Origin: RHLJ01 sp965212165
GTDB taxonomy: Bacteria > Bacteroidota > Rhodothermia > Balneolales > Balneolaceae
DNA: 64,000 nucleotides
Direction: 5' to 3'
Assembly: GCA_965212165.1 (NCBI GenBank)
Contig: OZ243096.1
Location: 2,976,001 to 3,040,000, forward strand
Shown here: piece after piece, positions 33,724-42,265 of the stretch
Layout of the letters: each line of letters opens with the position of its first letter
Position numbering within the stretch: position 1 is the stretch's first letter
Notes under the pieces: generated by a model
What the model saw: the letters and a program-made list of their open reading frames with translations, nothing else
Told to the model about the DNA's origin: nothing
Database searches by the model: none
Made by a program: the position numbers and the translations under genes

Positions 33724-36570
33724 TTAACCCGTAAGTATAGCTTTTGATATTAGTTCAGCTGGATGCCACGATCTTTGTTTTACACCATCTTTTATCTGAT
33801 GTCTGCATGAAAAACCAGGAGCACAAATAAGCTCCTCTTGATCTTTATTTCTTAATGATGGGAAAAGGACTAATTCCCCAATATCCATTGATACTTCGTA
33901 ATGATCCTTTTCATAACCAAAACTTCCTGCCATTCCGCAACAACCAGACTCTAGTGTATTAACTTGATAACCAACCGATTCTAAAGCCACTATTGTTGGA
34001 TTATTACCTATTAAAGCTTTGGTATGACAGTGACCATGCAACACAACCTGCTTTTTATTTGTAGTAGTTGGTAATTCATCAACATGATCTGCGATAAACT
34101 CCTCAAATGTAAAGCTGTTAGAAGCTATGTCTCGTGCTTTTTGTAGTAATTCATCGTCGCAAAGATCAATGAATTCATCCCTAAGTGTTAGAATTTCAGA
34201 TGGTTCTAAACCAATAATTGGAGTTCCTTTTTCTGCAAGACCATGAAGTTCTTCAATAATAGTATTTGCAATAACTTTAGCTTCTTCTAAAAAGCCTTTT
34301 GAGAGTTGAGGTCGACCCGTTTCCATACTCTTAGATAACTCTACTTGATAACCCATCGCTTCCAAAACCTGAACTGCTGCCTTCCCAATTTCAGGTTCAT
34401 GGTAATTTGTAAATATGTCCACGAACAACAGAACAGCTTCTCCTTCACTATTTCCCTTTCGACTTTTAAACCATTCCTTAAAAGTCTGCGAAGCAAAGGT
34501 AGGTAATGTTCTTCTTGAATCAACTCCTGTAGTTCTTTCAAGGATTTTTTTAACTGAACTAAATTTAAGAATAGAATTTGATAGGGTAGGAAACATCGAA
34601 GCGATTTTATACCCAGAAGCTGCTTTTGCAAAAAATGTATCTCCTAAACTTGTCCCCTTCTGTTTATGCCAACCATGCATAAACTCCGCTTTCATTTTTG
34701 CCATATCAACATTAGCAGGACATTCACTCTTACAAGCTTTACAGCTAAGACATAAATCTAGAGCCTCTTTTAATTCTTTTGATTCAAAAGCATATGGGTT
34801 CTCGCCAGCAAAAACTTGTCGGAATACATTTGCTCGGCCTCGTGTTGAATCCTTTTCCTCTTTAGTAGCCATATAGGAAGGACACATTGTTCCGCCGCTA
34901 TCCGCAAGTTTGCGACACACACCAGCTCCATTGCATAGTTCAGTCGCATCGCCAAAACTCCCCTCTTTTCTAAATTTAAATACAGTTTCAACTTCTGGTT
35001 TTATATAGGAGGGTGAAAATCTAAGGTCAGCTTCAATGGGTTTGGGATCAACAATTTTGCCGGGATTAAAAAGGTAGTTTGGATCCCAAATTTCTTTCAC
35101 TTGTTTTAAAATCGGGATCATCTCTTTTCCAAGAACTTTTTCAATATATGGTGCTCTAGCTCTTCCATCACCATGTTCACCAGAAAGTGATCCTCTATAT
35201 TTTCGGACTAGAATTGCAATCTCCTCAGCCATCAGTTTCATAGTTTCTACACCAGCTTCGGTAGTAGTATCTATCACTGGTCGAAGATGAAGTTCTCCAA
35301 CAGATGCGTGAGCATAAAAGACACACTCTGTTTTATGTTTCTCCATGATGAGTTGAAACTCATCGATATAATTAGGTAAATCTTCTACACGAACAGCTGT
35401 GTCTTCACAAAATGCTGGGGTTCTAGAATCAGTACCTAATCCCATTAGTAATCCGAGTCCGGCTTTTCGAAGCTCCCAAACTCGATTCATATCCTTTTCT
35501 TCTTTTATAATTGGATATGAAAACCCTAGCTCGTTTTCTATTAAAGCTGATGTAAGTGCTGTTGCCTTACTAAGAAGATCTTCTTTTGATTCTCCCTCGA
35601 ATTGAATAATTAGAACATATTTTGGCTCTCCTTCCAAGAAAAATCGATTTTGGCTTTGTTCTAAATTACCTTTAGTAGCATCAAGTATAATATGATCAAT
35701 CAATTCTACCGCTGACGGAGCTAATTTAACGGCTTCTTTAGTAGCTAACATAGCTTCTTTCAGTGAATTAAACTGAGGAATTACTAATAATTGATGACTA
35801 GATTTTGGAACCAGGTTTAATTTTGCTGAGGTAGTTAGTGCTAATGTACCCTCACTTCCACAGAGCAATTCACATAAATTGAATGGTCGTCCTCCCTTTG
35901 TAAAAGGTTCCATCTCAAGCAAACGATCTAAAGCGTATCCTGTATTTCTGCGAATAATTTCTGGATGAGGGTAATTATCTGATATCGTTTTTTGATGCGT
36001 TTCTAACAATTTCAATATCGACCGATAAATATGGCCTTCTAGATTTTGAAGCTTTTTCTTTCCCTCTAGTTCATTCAAACTTAGTGGCTTTAGTAGAACC
36101 AAAGAGCCATCACTTAGTACTACTTCAATCTCCAAAACATGCTCTCGAGTGGTTTTGTGTTTGATGGAAAAAGATCCAGCTGAATTATTTCCTATCATAC
36201 CACCAATCATACATCGATTTGTAGTCGAGGTATCCGGGCCAAAGAGAAGTCCATATTTACCTACTTCTCGATTTAATGTATCGCGGATAACTCCTGGTTG
36301 AACAACTGCTGATTTTTCAGCTGGTTTTACTTCAACAATTTCTGTCATAAATCGAGATACATCCAGAATCACACCATTACCCGTAGCTTGACCTGCAAGA
36401 CTTGTTCCTGCACTTCTTGCAGTAATCGCTAACCCTTCTAGAATCGCTTTTTGAACTAAATCCTGAATGTCATTGACAGATTTCGGAAATGCGACGCCTG
36501 AAGGAAGTTCCTGATACATCGAAGCATCAGAAGCATACAATTGCCGATTAAGAAGGTCTGTCTTAATCAA
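33724..36570 (-). CDS. FAD-linked oxidase with Fe-S and CCG domains (D-2-hydroxyacid type)
   Basis: A 948-aa three-part dehydrogenase. The N-terminal part (about 1-520) is the VAO-type FAD domain: AITARSAGTSLAGQATGNGVILD and GNNSAGSFSIKHKTT. Then come two cysteine motifs for iron-sulfur clusters (CNGAGVCRKLADSGGTMCP about 545; CLSCKACKSECPANVD about 610). The C-terminal part has HGHCHTKAL and the CCG-type ESGCCGMAGSFGYE. This is the YdiJ-like layout, related to D-2-hydroxyglutarate and D-lactate dehydrogenases that pass electrons into the respiratory chain. Its oxidised substrate cannot be fixed without experiment. Confidence 0.9.
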   Translation of the reverse strand: MIKTDLLNRQLYASDASMYQELPSGVAFPKSVNDIQDLVQKAILEGLAITARSAGTSLAGQATGNGVILDVSRFMTEIVEVKPAEKSAVVQPGVIRDTLNREVGKYGLLFGPDTSTTNRCMIGGMIGNNSAGSFSIKHKTTREHVLEIEVVLSDGSLVLLKPLSLNELEGKKKLQNLEGHIYRSILKLLETHQKTISDNYPHPEIIRRNTGYALDRLLEMEPFTKGGRPFNLCELLCGSEGTLALTTSAKLNLVPKSSHQLLVIPQFNSLKEAMLATKEAVKLAPSAVELIDHIILDATKGNLEQSQNRFFLEGEPKYVLIIQFEGESKEDLLSKATALTSALIENELGFSYPIIKEEKDMNRVWELRKAGLGLLMGLGTDSRTPAFCEDTAVRVEDLPNYIDEFQLIMEKHKTECVFYAHASVGELHLRPVIDTTTEAGVETMKLMAEEIAILVRKYRGSLSGEHGDGRARAPYIEKVLGKEMIPILKQVKEIWDPNYLFNPGKIVDPKPIEADLRFSPSYIKPEVETVFKFRKEGSFGDATELCNGAGVCRKLADSGGTMCPSYMATKEEKDSTRGRANVFRQVFAGENPYAFESKELKEALDLCLSCKACKSECPANVDMAKMKAEFMHGWHKQKGTSLGDTFFAKAASGYKIASMFPTLSNSILKFSSVKKILERTTGVDSRRTLPTFASQTFKEWFKSRKGNSEGEAVLLFVDIFTNYHEPEIGKAAVQVLEAMGYQVELSKSMETGRPQLSKGFLEEAKVIANTIIEELHGLAEKGTPIIGLEPSEILTLRDEFIDLCDDELLQKARDIASNSFTFEEFIADHVDELPTTTNKKQVVLHGHCHTKALIGNNPTIVALESVGYQVNTLESGCCGMAGSFGYEKDHYEVSMDIGELVLFPSLRNKDQEELICAPGFSCRHQIKDGVKQRSWHPAELISKAILTG

Positions 36571-36629
36571 TTTTAGTGAAATTAATTTTCCTTATTGATA
36601 GAAACATTTCCAAGTCAGTTTTATTATAT

Positions 36630-38114
36630 TTAATTAAAGATGATGGTCTGTAGTGCTTTACCTTTAATTGTTAATTTACTAATTGTTTCATTTAAATTTA
36701 TCAGTAATTCTCTAGAATCTTCTGACTGATTTAGTACAACAACAGCGATTGAACCATCTAGATTTTGTGTAGCTGTAACAAGAACTTCTTCATCTTCATG
36801 AGAATGACCTATTCGAATCGCTCCTGGTCTAATAAATCTACTGAAATGAGCCATAGTGTAATAAAGAGGTGTGAAGTACACTTCATCACTTTCAGGGTCT
36901 ACAATTACCGGCGCTAAACACCAATTGTTTGCCCAATTTGGACCGCCCTGTTTGTCAAGAACCATATTCCAATCAACCCAGCCATCAACCCAATTATTCA
37001 ATGTTCCGATCATGTCTCTGGCATATCGGTAAACCGGCACATATTTCGGATGTAAATATTTCTGTTCTTCTGGCGCCCAATCCCAACCCCAATCTGTTGC
37101 TTCTTTTGCCCAGTACCAATCGTCGTCTTTCCAAACTGGGACATCGGCATCGGCAGTTGCTTCTGTTTGAATAAGATATTTATCGGGAGCTGCATTATGA
37201 GCATATTGAAGAGCTTCTTCATAAACATCATAGGTACTAGCATACCAATGAATCGCAGTACCATCAAAATAGGATGCTGCTTCCTCATCACCGTACATTA
37301 CATCAACCCATTCCTCAAGATGATCTCTATTTTGATCGTAACCCAGTAGTACAATATCATGCCCATCTTCGTCTAACTTTGGTCCCAAATGATTCTTAAC
37401 GAATTCATTCATCTCTTCTGGAGTAAACTCCATGCTTTCCCAATTATTACCATTACCAAGTGGCTCATTTTCAACGGTAATCCCCCATATTTGGATACCT
37501 TCTTCAGCATAAGCATTCAAGTATTTTGAAAAGAATAGTGCCCAACTGTCATAATATTCGGGCAATAGCTTACCACCTTTCCATTCGTTGTTGTCTTTCA
37601 TCCAAATAGGAGCTGTCCAAGGAGAGGAAATAATTTTGAATCCATCTGTAGAAATAGCCATCGCATCTTTAATCATAGGAATGATATCATCCATATCTTC
37701 TTCTATGGTAAAGTGTTCCAACTCTTTATCACCTGGAACTGAAGCATAAGAGTAGTTGCCTAAAGAAAAATCACTTGAGTTAATATGAGTTCGAGTTAAT
37801 GAATATTTTGCGCCGGAATCACCAAAATAAGCCTCTATTATTTTCTCTCTATTCTCTTGCCCCATCTGATTGAGTAAATAAGCTGAAGATTCAGTAAATG
37901 ATCCACCAAAGCCTGTGATTTTTTGAAATTTTTCATCCGGATTAAGCTGGATCTTAACAACTTTTTCAGATGCTGGAAATTCATCCACTTTCGTTAGTTT
38001 ATTACCACTTGCGGATGTCTCATACACTTCCATCTTGAGAGAATCGGGACTTGTGCAATTCAATAGTGCCATTATAAGTAAAGCTAAATAAAAGGATTGT
38101 TTGTTATTCTTCAT
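36630..38114 (-). CDS. GH30 family glycosidase, lipoprotein
   Basis: A 494-aa lipoprotein (lipobox LLNC, Cys20) with the TIM-barrel plus beta-sandwich of glycoside hydrolase family 30. Family features are KITGFGGSFTESSAY (66-80), the acid/base VENEP with Glu217, and the nucleophile QTEAT with Glu318. The C-terminal region from about 430 (VTATQNLDGSIAVVVLNQ) is the sandwich. GH30 activities include beta-glucosidase, glucosylceramidase and beta-1,6-glucanase; subfamily 1 or 3 is plausible. The substrate is probably an exogenous glycan. It has no polysaccharide-utilisation partners (no SusC/D) nearby. Confidence 0.9.
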   Translation of the reverse strand: MKNNKQSFYLALLIMALLNCTSPDSLKMEVYETSASGNKLTKVDEFPASEKVVKIQLNPDEKFQKITGFGGSFTESSAYLLNQMGQENREKIIEAYFGDSGAKYSLTRTHINSSDFSLGNYSYASVPGDKELEHFTIEEDMDDIIPMIKDAMAISTDGFKIISSPWTAPIWMKDNNEWKGGKLLPEYYDSWALFFSKYLNAYAEEGIQIWGITVENEPLGNGNNWESMEFTPEEMNEFVKNHLGPKLDEDGHDIVLLGYDQNRDHLEEWVDVMYGDEEAASYFDGTAIHWYASTYDVYEEALQYAHNAAPDKYLIQTEATADADVPVWKDDDWYWAKEATDWGWDWAPEEQKYLHPKYVPVYRYARDMIGTLNNWVDGWVDWNMVLDKQGGPNWANNWCLAPVIVDPESDEVYFTPLYYTMAHFSRFIRPGAIRIGHSHEDEEVLVTATQNLDGSIAVVVLNQSEDSRELLINLNETISKLTIKGKALQTIIFN

Positions 38115-38355
38115 TGTAAGACTCCTTAGCTAATTATCCATTGACCATTATTTATTTATAGTGTAGAACATACACGATTTTATTAATCTCATCCATCTAA
38201 AATTTAAAAGATTTGTAGTTAGGTTATAAAGGTTATAAAAAACACATTAACTCTAACATTTTTTCTTTAATAGGGTTCAGAATTCATTATTTATTCTTAC
38301 AAGCTTATTAGATTCAGTAATTGAGTTCTATAGATCAATTAAACAGAAACAAACA

Positions 38356-40176
38356 ATGAAAGTTAACTATGAAAGATTACAAGAACTGATTAAAGAGATT
38401 GATCTCATTCTCGTTGAAATTTATTCAAAGGAAGAAGAACATAAAGACCAGTTAGAACAAGTTCATTCTTCATTTAAGAAAGGTGCCAAAAACCTTATTC
38501 ACTATCGTACTTTACGCACATTTGATATTTCAAAACTCCAAAAAAAACTTGGTGATTTAGGATTATCAATGTTAGGAAATATTGAGTCTCACGTTGTTTC
38601 CAGCTTACAGAATACTAGATATATTTTGAAGTCATTAATTAATGACAACTCTAAAAGAGCTTTCAATAAAGGTATATCAGCTAAAAAATCTAATAAAGAA
38701 CAGAAAAGACACGCTAAAGATTTATTTGGCTACCGTTCTAAAGGCCGGCGAGTACGAATAATGGTTACCCTACCAAGTGAAGCTGCATACGATTACAATC
38801 TCGTACATAATCTCTTAGCATCTGGAATGAATACAGCTAGAATAAATTGTGCGCATGATGGGCCTAAAGAGTGGCGAATGATGGTCAATAATTTGTCTAA
38901 AGCAAAGAATAAGTTGAAAAAGAATTGCAAGATATCGATGGATCTTGGAGGTCCTAAAATTAGAACGGGAGCTTTAAAAGCAGGAGCCCAAGTTCGTAAA
39001 TTCAAACCTAATCGAAATGAATTGGGTCAGGTTTTAGAGTCAGCAGAAATTGTATTTGTACCCGAACTTAATTCAGTTAACAATAATGAGCTACAGATTG
39101 ATATAAATTGGATTAAACGTATTAAAGAGGGTGATAAGATTACGTGTAAAGATGCTAGAGGTAAGCGTAGGAAATTTACCGTAAATTCAGTTTTAACTGA
39201 CAAAATTATCGCTACATCTCAGAAAACTTGTTATATCAAAACAGGTACTGTTCTTAAGCTTAGTTCAACTAAAGAAGAATGTATAGTAGGCGAATTACCA
39301 GCAGTTGAGAAGCCAATAATCCTTAAAAAAGGAAATATCCTACGCATAATTAAAGAACATATTTCTGGTGAACAATCTAAATCTGGTTTAAATGGAGAGA
39401 CGACCGAAAATGCGTTCATTTCATGTACTTCAGAAGAAATATTTAATAAAGTTAAAGAGAATGAACCTGTTGTATTCGATGACGGTAAAATCAGAGGATT
39501 TGTTAAGTCTTTGAATGAAAATGAAATACAAGTAGAGATTAGTCATGCTAAAGAGACTGGATCAAAACTAAAACCTGATAAGGGAATAAATTTACCAGAA
39601 ACCTATTTAAAGATTAAAGGCCTTACTAAAAAAGATAAAGAAGATCTAAAATTTGTCATTGAGTATGCTGATGTAGTTAATTTTTCTTTTGTTAATTCGT
39701 CCAGTGATGTAAATGATCTTTTAACAGAACTTGAAATACTTGAGACAAAAGAAGAGTTGGGCATTATCCTAAAAATTGAAACTCGTAATGGATACGATAA
39801 CTTAACTGATATCTTACTTGAAGGGATGAAAAATTACCCACTAGGTGTAATGGTGGCCAGAGGTGACTTGGCAGTGGAGACTGGATGGGAAAATATGGCG
39901 CTTATTCAACAAGAAATTCTTCAACTATGTAATGCTGCCTATGTTCCGACAGTCTGGGCAACCCAAGTTTTAGAGAATTTAGCGAAGAAAGGTATTCCAT
40001 CAAGACCAGAGCTTACAGATGCAGCAAGTGGACTTAAAGCCGATTGTGTGATGTTAAATAAAGGACCTTTTATTTTACAAAGTGTACATCTATTAGATAA
40101 TATCTTGTCAAATATGAATTCCTATCAAGATAAGAACCAGAAAATGTACCCTGCGATGGAGAAAGCTGCACAATAA
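38356..40176 (+). CDS. Atypical pyruvate-kinase-like protein with N-terminal extension
   Basis: A 606-aa protein whose core resembles pyruvate kinase but whose layout is not standard. Residues 1-130 are an alpha-helical, charged extension without known family. Pyruvate kinase motifs follow: RIMVTLPSE (134-142), RINCAHDG (162-169), MDLGGPKIRTG (195-205), the catalytic-lysine strand IILKIETRNG (Lys473), and VMVARGDLAVE (498-508). The B-domain region (about 205-415) is much longer than usual, and the C-terminal effector domain is absent: the protein ends soon after SGLKADCVMLNKGPF. It may act as PK or on a related enol phosphate. No gene symbol is given because activity is uncertain. Confidence 0.8.
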   Translation: MKVNYERLQELIKEIDLILVEIYSKEEEHKDQLEQVHSSFKKGAKNLIHYRTLRTFDISKLQKKLGDLGLSMLGNIESHVVSSLQNTRYILKSLINDNSKRAFNKGISAKKSNKEQKRHAKDLFGYRSKGRRVRIMVTLPSEAAYDYNLVHNLLASGMNTARINCAHDGPKEWRMMVNNLSKAKNKLKKNCKISMDLGGPKIRTGALKAGAQVRKFKPNRNELGQVLESAEIVFVPELNSVNNNELQIDINWIKRIKEGDKITCKDARGKRRKFTVNSVLTDKIIATSQKTCYIKTGTVLKLSSTKEECIVGELPAVEKPIILKKGNILRIIKEHISGEQSKSGLNGETTENAFISCTSEEIFNKVKENEPVVFDDGKIRGFVKSLNENEIQVEISHAKETGSKLKPDKGINLPETYLKIKGLTKKDKEDLKFVIEYADVVNFSFVNSSSDVNDLLTELEILETKEELGIILKIETRNGYDNLTDILLEGMKNYPLGVMVARGDLAVETGWENMALIQQEILQLCNAAYVPTVWATQVLENLAKKGIPSRPELTDAASGLKADCVMLNKGPFILQSVHLLDNILSNMNSYQDKNQKMYPAMEKAAQ

Positions 40177-40265
40177 ATTATTTAATTATTCTTGTTAAAG
40201 CAGGCTCCCTAATCAGTTAGATTTAATATTATGAAATGTAGATTATTGCCGATTTAATTCAGTTA

Positions 40266-41129
40266 TTAATGCCCGCCAAGTCCAAACACTCTATTTACAT
40301 TGAACCCTATTCTAAAGTCTGGAGCAAAGAAATCAATATTAGTTCGAGCTATCAAATGTTGTTCTGTAAACCACGTTCCACTCATCAAAAACATTTGAAA
40401 TACATGTCCACCGGTATCCACTTGCCATGAGATCGCAGCAGGATTTTTAGTATCAGGAGTTCGATCACCAAGAACGAGATAATATTCAAATGAAAATGAA
40501 TGATGGTTATTTAACCTAATTTCACCGCCAAATCCTGTCCCAACATGTGTATTTTCAATTTGTTGATCTTCAATTTCGAGCACTACTGTATTAAAATTGG
40601 AGATCATTGGAGCTACTTGAAAGCTGAAACTATCACTAAATTTTCTAGCAACTGTTATAGATCCGAAAGTATTTATTCTTTCCTGAAAGCTAAAGTCGAA
40701 ACGGCTTTCTTTTTGAGTATTGATTCCAATATCTCCTTTTAGTGAGACTTCAAATGGTATTTTCCCAGATCTCATTTGATTCAGGATTGTGTACTTAAAC
40801 CGTAGGTCAACATTATCTTCTTTGCTAGTTCTACCAATACCTAAAGAAAGCTTGTCAGTGATTCCGTAATCTATTCCCAGTCGTACTGCAGCGCCACCAT
40901 CAAGCCCCCAAAAATCTTCAATTCCACCAGATATTAAACCAAAATTATGCATGATGGTGCTGTTCATATTATTCTTTTCCAAATTGGAAGAAGTAGCCAT
41001 TGTTATGAGCGACATAGTAAGGAATACTTCTTCTGGCTGATCAGTAATAGTCCGGTTACGTTCCATTTGAGCGGTAGCCATCTGAGAAGTAATGATCAGA
41101 ATTATCAAAGTTAAAAAAAACTTGTTCAT
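40266..41129 (-). CDS. DUF5777-family beta-barrel protein
   Basis: A 287-aa protein with a signal peptide (residues 1-20, ending ATAQ) and antiparallel beta strands to the C-terminus, ending in NVNRVFGLGGH. It fits DUF5777, a beta-barrel-like outer membrane family in Bacteroidota. Its gene starts 3 bp after the YceI gene, which itself starts 9 bp after a cytochrome-domain lipoprotein gene, so the three form one operon. Related operons in this phylum carry the same set; the shared role, perhaps an electron- or isoprenoid-related outer-membrane function, is not established. Confidence 0.82.
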   Translation of the reverse strand: MNKFFLTLIILIITSQMATAQMERNRTITDQPEEVFLTMSLITMATSSNLEKNNMNSTIMHNFGLISGGIEDFWGLDGGAAVRLGIDYGITDKLSLGIGRTSKEDNVDLRFKYTILNQMRSGKIPFEVSLKGDIGINTQKESRFDFSFQERINTFGSITVARKFSDSFSFQVAPMISNFNTVVLEIEDQQIENTHVGTGFGGEIRLNNHHSFSFEYYLVLGDRTPDTKNPAAISWQVDTGGHVFQMFLMSGTWFTEQHLIARTNIDFFAPDFRIGFNVNRVFGLGGH

Positions 41130-41132
41130 GGC

Positions 41133-41672
41133 TTACTCCTTAATCATTAATGACGCATTAATTTCGATTTCTTGAGCTTGATCAACTTTTATGAACAGTA
41201 GTTTTGGTGGTACTATTTCATAGTCACTGAGGTTCAATATCCAGCTAGCCTTAAGCTGAAGAGCTTCACCATTTGGTGTTAAAGTACCGGTTACTTGTAT
41301 TTCCTTTTCTTTACCATGTATCTTGAAAACTCCTTCTACCACAACTTTTTGACCAACCTTTTTATTTATATCAAATGGTGAAACAAGCTTTCCAAAAAAC
41401 TCACCATATGGATAATTTTTAGTATCGAGTGTCAGTTTCATATCCTTATCACGCTTAGCATTTCCAGTATCTAGTGTCTCGAGGTCTAAATAGAAATCTA
41501 CCGTACTATCAGCTAAGTTTATAAGCCCAATAAGAGTGTTTGATGTCCCTGAAAAGCTATGAAGTGGCACTTTTGAATAAAATATTGCTGTGCCACTCTC
41601 CGTAAAAAAACTTTGGGAGAACCCATTAATACTTAATGTTGCGAAGAGGATAAGACTCAATAATTTTTTCAT
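41133..41672 (-). CDS. YceI-family protein
   Basis: A 179-aa exported protein (signal peptide residues 1-19, ending GFSQ) of the lipocalin-like YceI family, which binds isoprenoid chains such as polyprenyl pyrophosphate or quinones. The usual strand pattern is seen: an ESGTAIFYSKVPLHSFSGTS start, DFYLDLETLDTGNAKRDKDM, and a GVFKIHGKEKEIQVTGTL segment. Its place between a heme-type lipoprotein and a beta-barrel protein suggests handling of an electron-carrier lipid, which is inference from context. Confidence 0.9.
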   Translation of the reverse strand: MKKLLSLILFATLSINGFSQSFFTESGTAIFYSKVPLHSFSGTSNTLIGLINLADSTVDFYLDLETLDTGNAKRDKDMKLTLDTKNYPYGEFFGKLVSPFDINKKVGQKVVVEGVFKIHGKEKEIQVTGTLTPNGEALQLKASWILNLSDYEIVPPKLLFIKVDQAQEIEINASLMIKE

Positions 41673-41681
41673 AATATTGGA

Positions 41682-42110
41682 TTAGTTATTAGATGCGCCT
41701 TCATTGATCCAAACTCTGATAGTTTCGATTTGAGTATTTGTTAAGGGACTTCTTCCTAATGGCATTCTTGATCCATGTTCTGGGGAAGGTTCAATTTTAT
41801 CAACCAAAGGACTAGAGTTTGCATTACCTGGGATAATTACTCTTCCACCATAATTTATTCCCACACTATTTATTGCTTGAGCATATCCCGCAAGGTTTAC
41901 TCCATTTGCATTACCGCCACTAGTATGGCAACCACTTCCACCACAAGTAGTGTTAAAAATTGGCTGCACTTTGTCAGCATAGCTTATATTTTCGATGGGC
42001 TCGTCTTCTTCTTCAATAGCTGGTGATGAGACAAGGTCTTCGGTATTACTACCACATGCTAAGATTAAGAGTACACTACATAGAAGTATGCAGAATTTGA
42101 ATTTTTCCAT
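41682..42110 (-). CDS. PSCyt1-type cytochrome c lipoprotein
   Basis: A 142-aa lipoprotein (lipobox LACG, Cys19) with a short cytochrome-c-like domain. The heme-binding site reads TTCGGSGCHTSG, a C-x4-CH spacing rather than C-x2-CH; this spacing is known in PSCyt1-type domains ('CASAGCH'). The distal part SRMPLGRSPLTNTQIETIRVWINEGA is characteristic of that family, its Met being the likely axial ligand. The protein is probably exported and covalently holds heme. First gene of the cytochrome-YceI-DUF5777 operon; the promoter region (42111-42265) has phased direct repeats and lies just after the fusion regulator gene. Confidence 0.85.
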   Translation of the reverse strand: MEKFKFCILLCSVLLILACGSNTEDLVSSPAIEEEDEPIENISYADKVQPIFNTTCGGSGCHTSGGNANGVNLAGYAQAINSVGINYGGRVIIPGNANSSPLVDKIEPSPEHGSRMPLGRSPLTNTQIETIRVWINEGASNN

Positions 42111-42175
42111 ATCAGTTTTAATAGTAATAGTTTTAAAAAACTAAATATAGAATGGAAAAATGGAGTGCTGTTATT

Positions 42176-42250
42176 ACAAATCCGATAAATACTTACACAT
42201 TTCCGACAAACTTCAATTAAAAGCTAGATTGTTGTCATATTTCCGACAAT
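42176..42250. promoter_or_regulatory. Candidate operator: TCCGAYAA direct repeats
   Basis: Three direct copies of TCCGAYAA begin at 42181, 42202 and 42242; the last two extend to CAYATTTCCGACAAW. Their spacings are 21 and 40 bp, near two and four helical turns, so all face one side of the DNA. AraC-family dimers often bind direct repeats about 21 bp apart. The site is the upstream region of the cytochrome operon and follows an AraC-type regulator gene, so regulation by that protein is a reasonable inference. Confidence 0.5.
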
Positions 42251-42265
42251 CCATTAATCGAATAG

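Noticed and set aside
34415..34876. 153-codon plus-strand frame inside the FAD-linked dehydrogenase gene
   Set aside because: The minus-strand gene has clear FAD, Fe-S and CCG motifs across the whole span; the other frame has no recognisable domain.
41682..42110. CGGSGCH as a broken heme site
   Set aside because: C-x4-CH spacing is common in PSCyt1-type domains, so it is not taken as degenerate.
42227..42252. GATTGT...ACAATC inverted repeat as terminator of the fusion gene
   Set aside because: The stem is only 6 bp, has a long spacer and no T run; the shared segment is better explained by the direct repeats.
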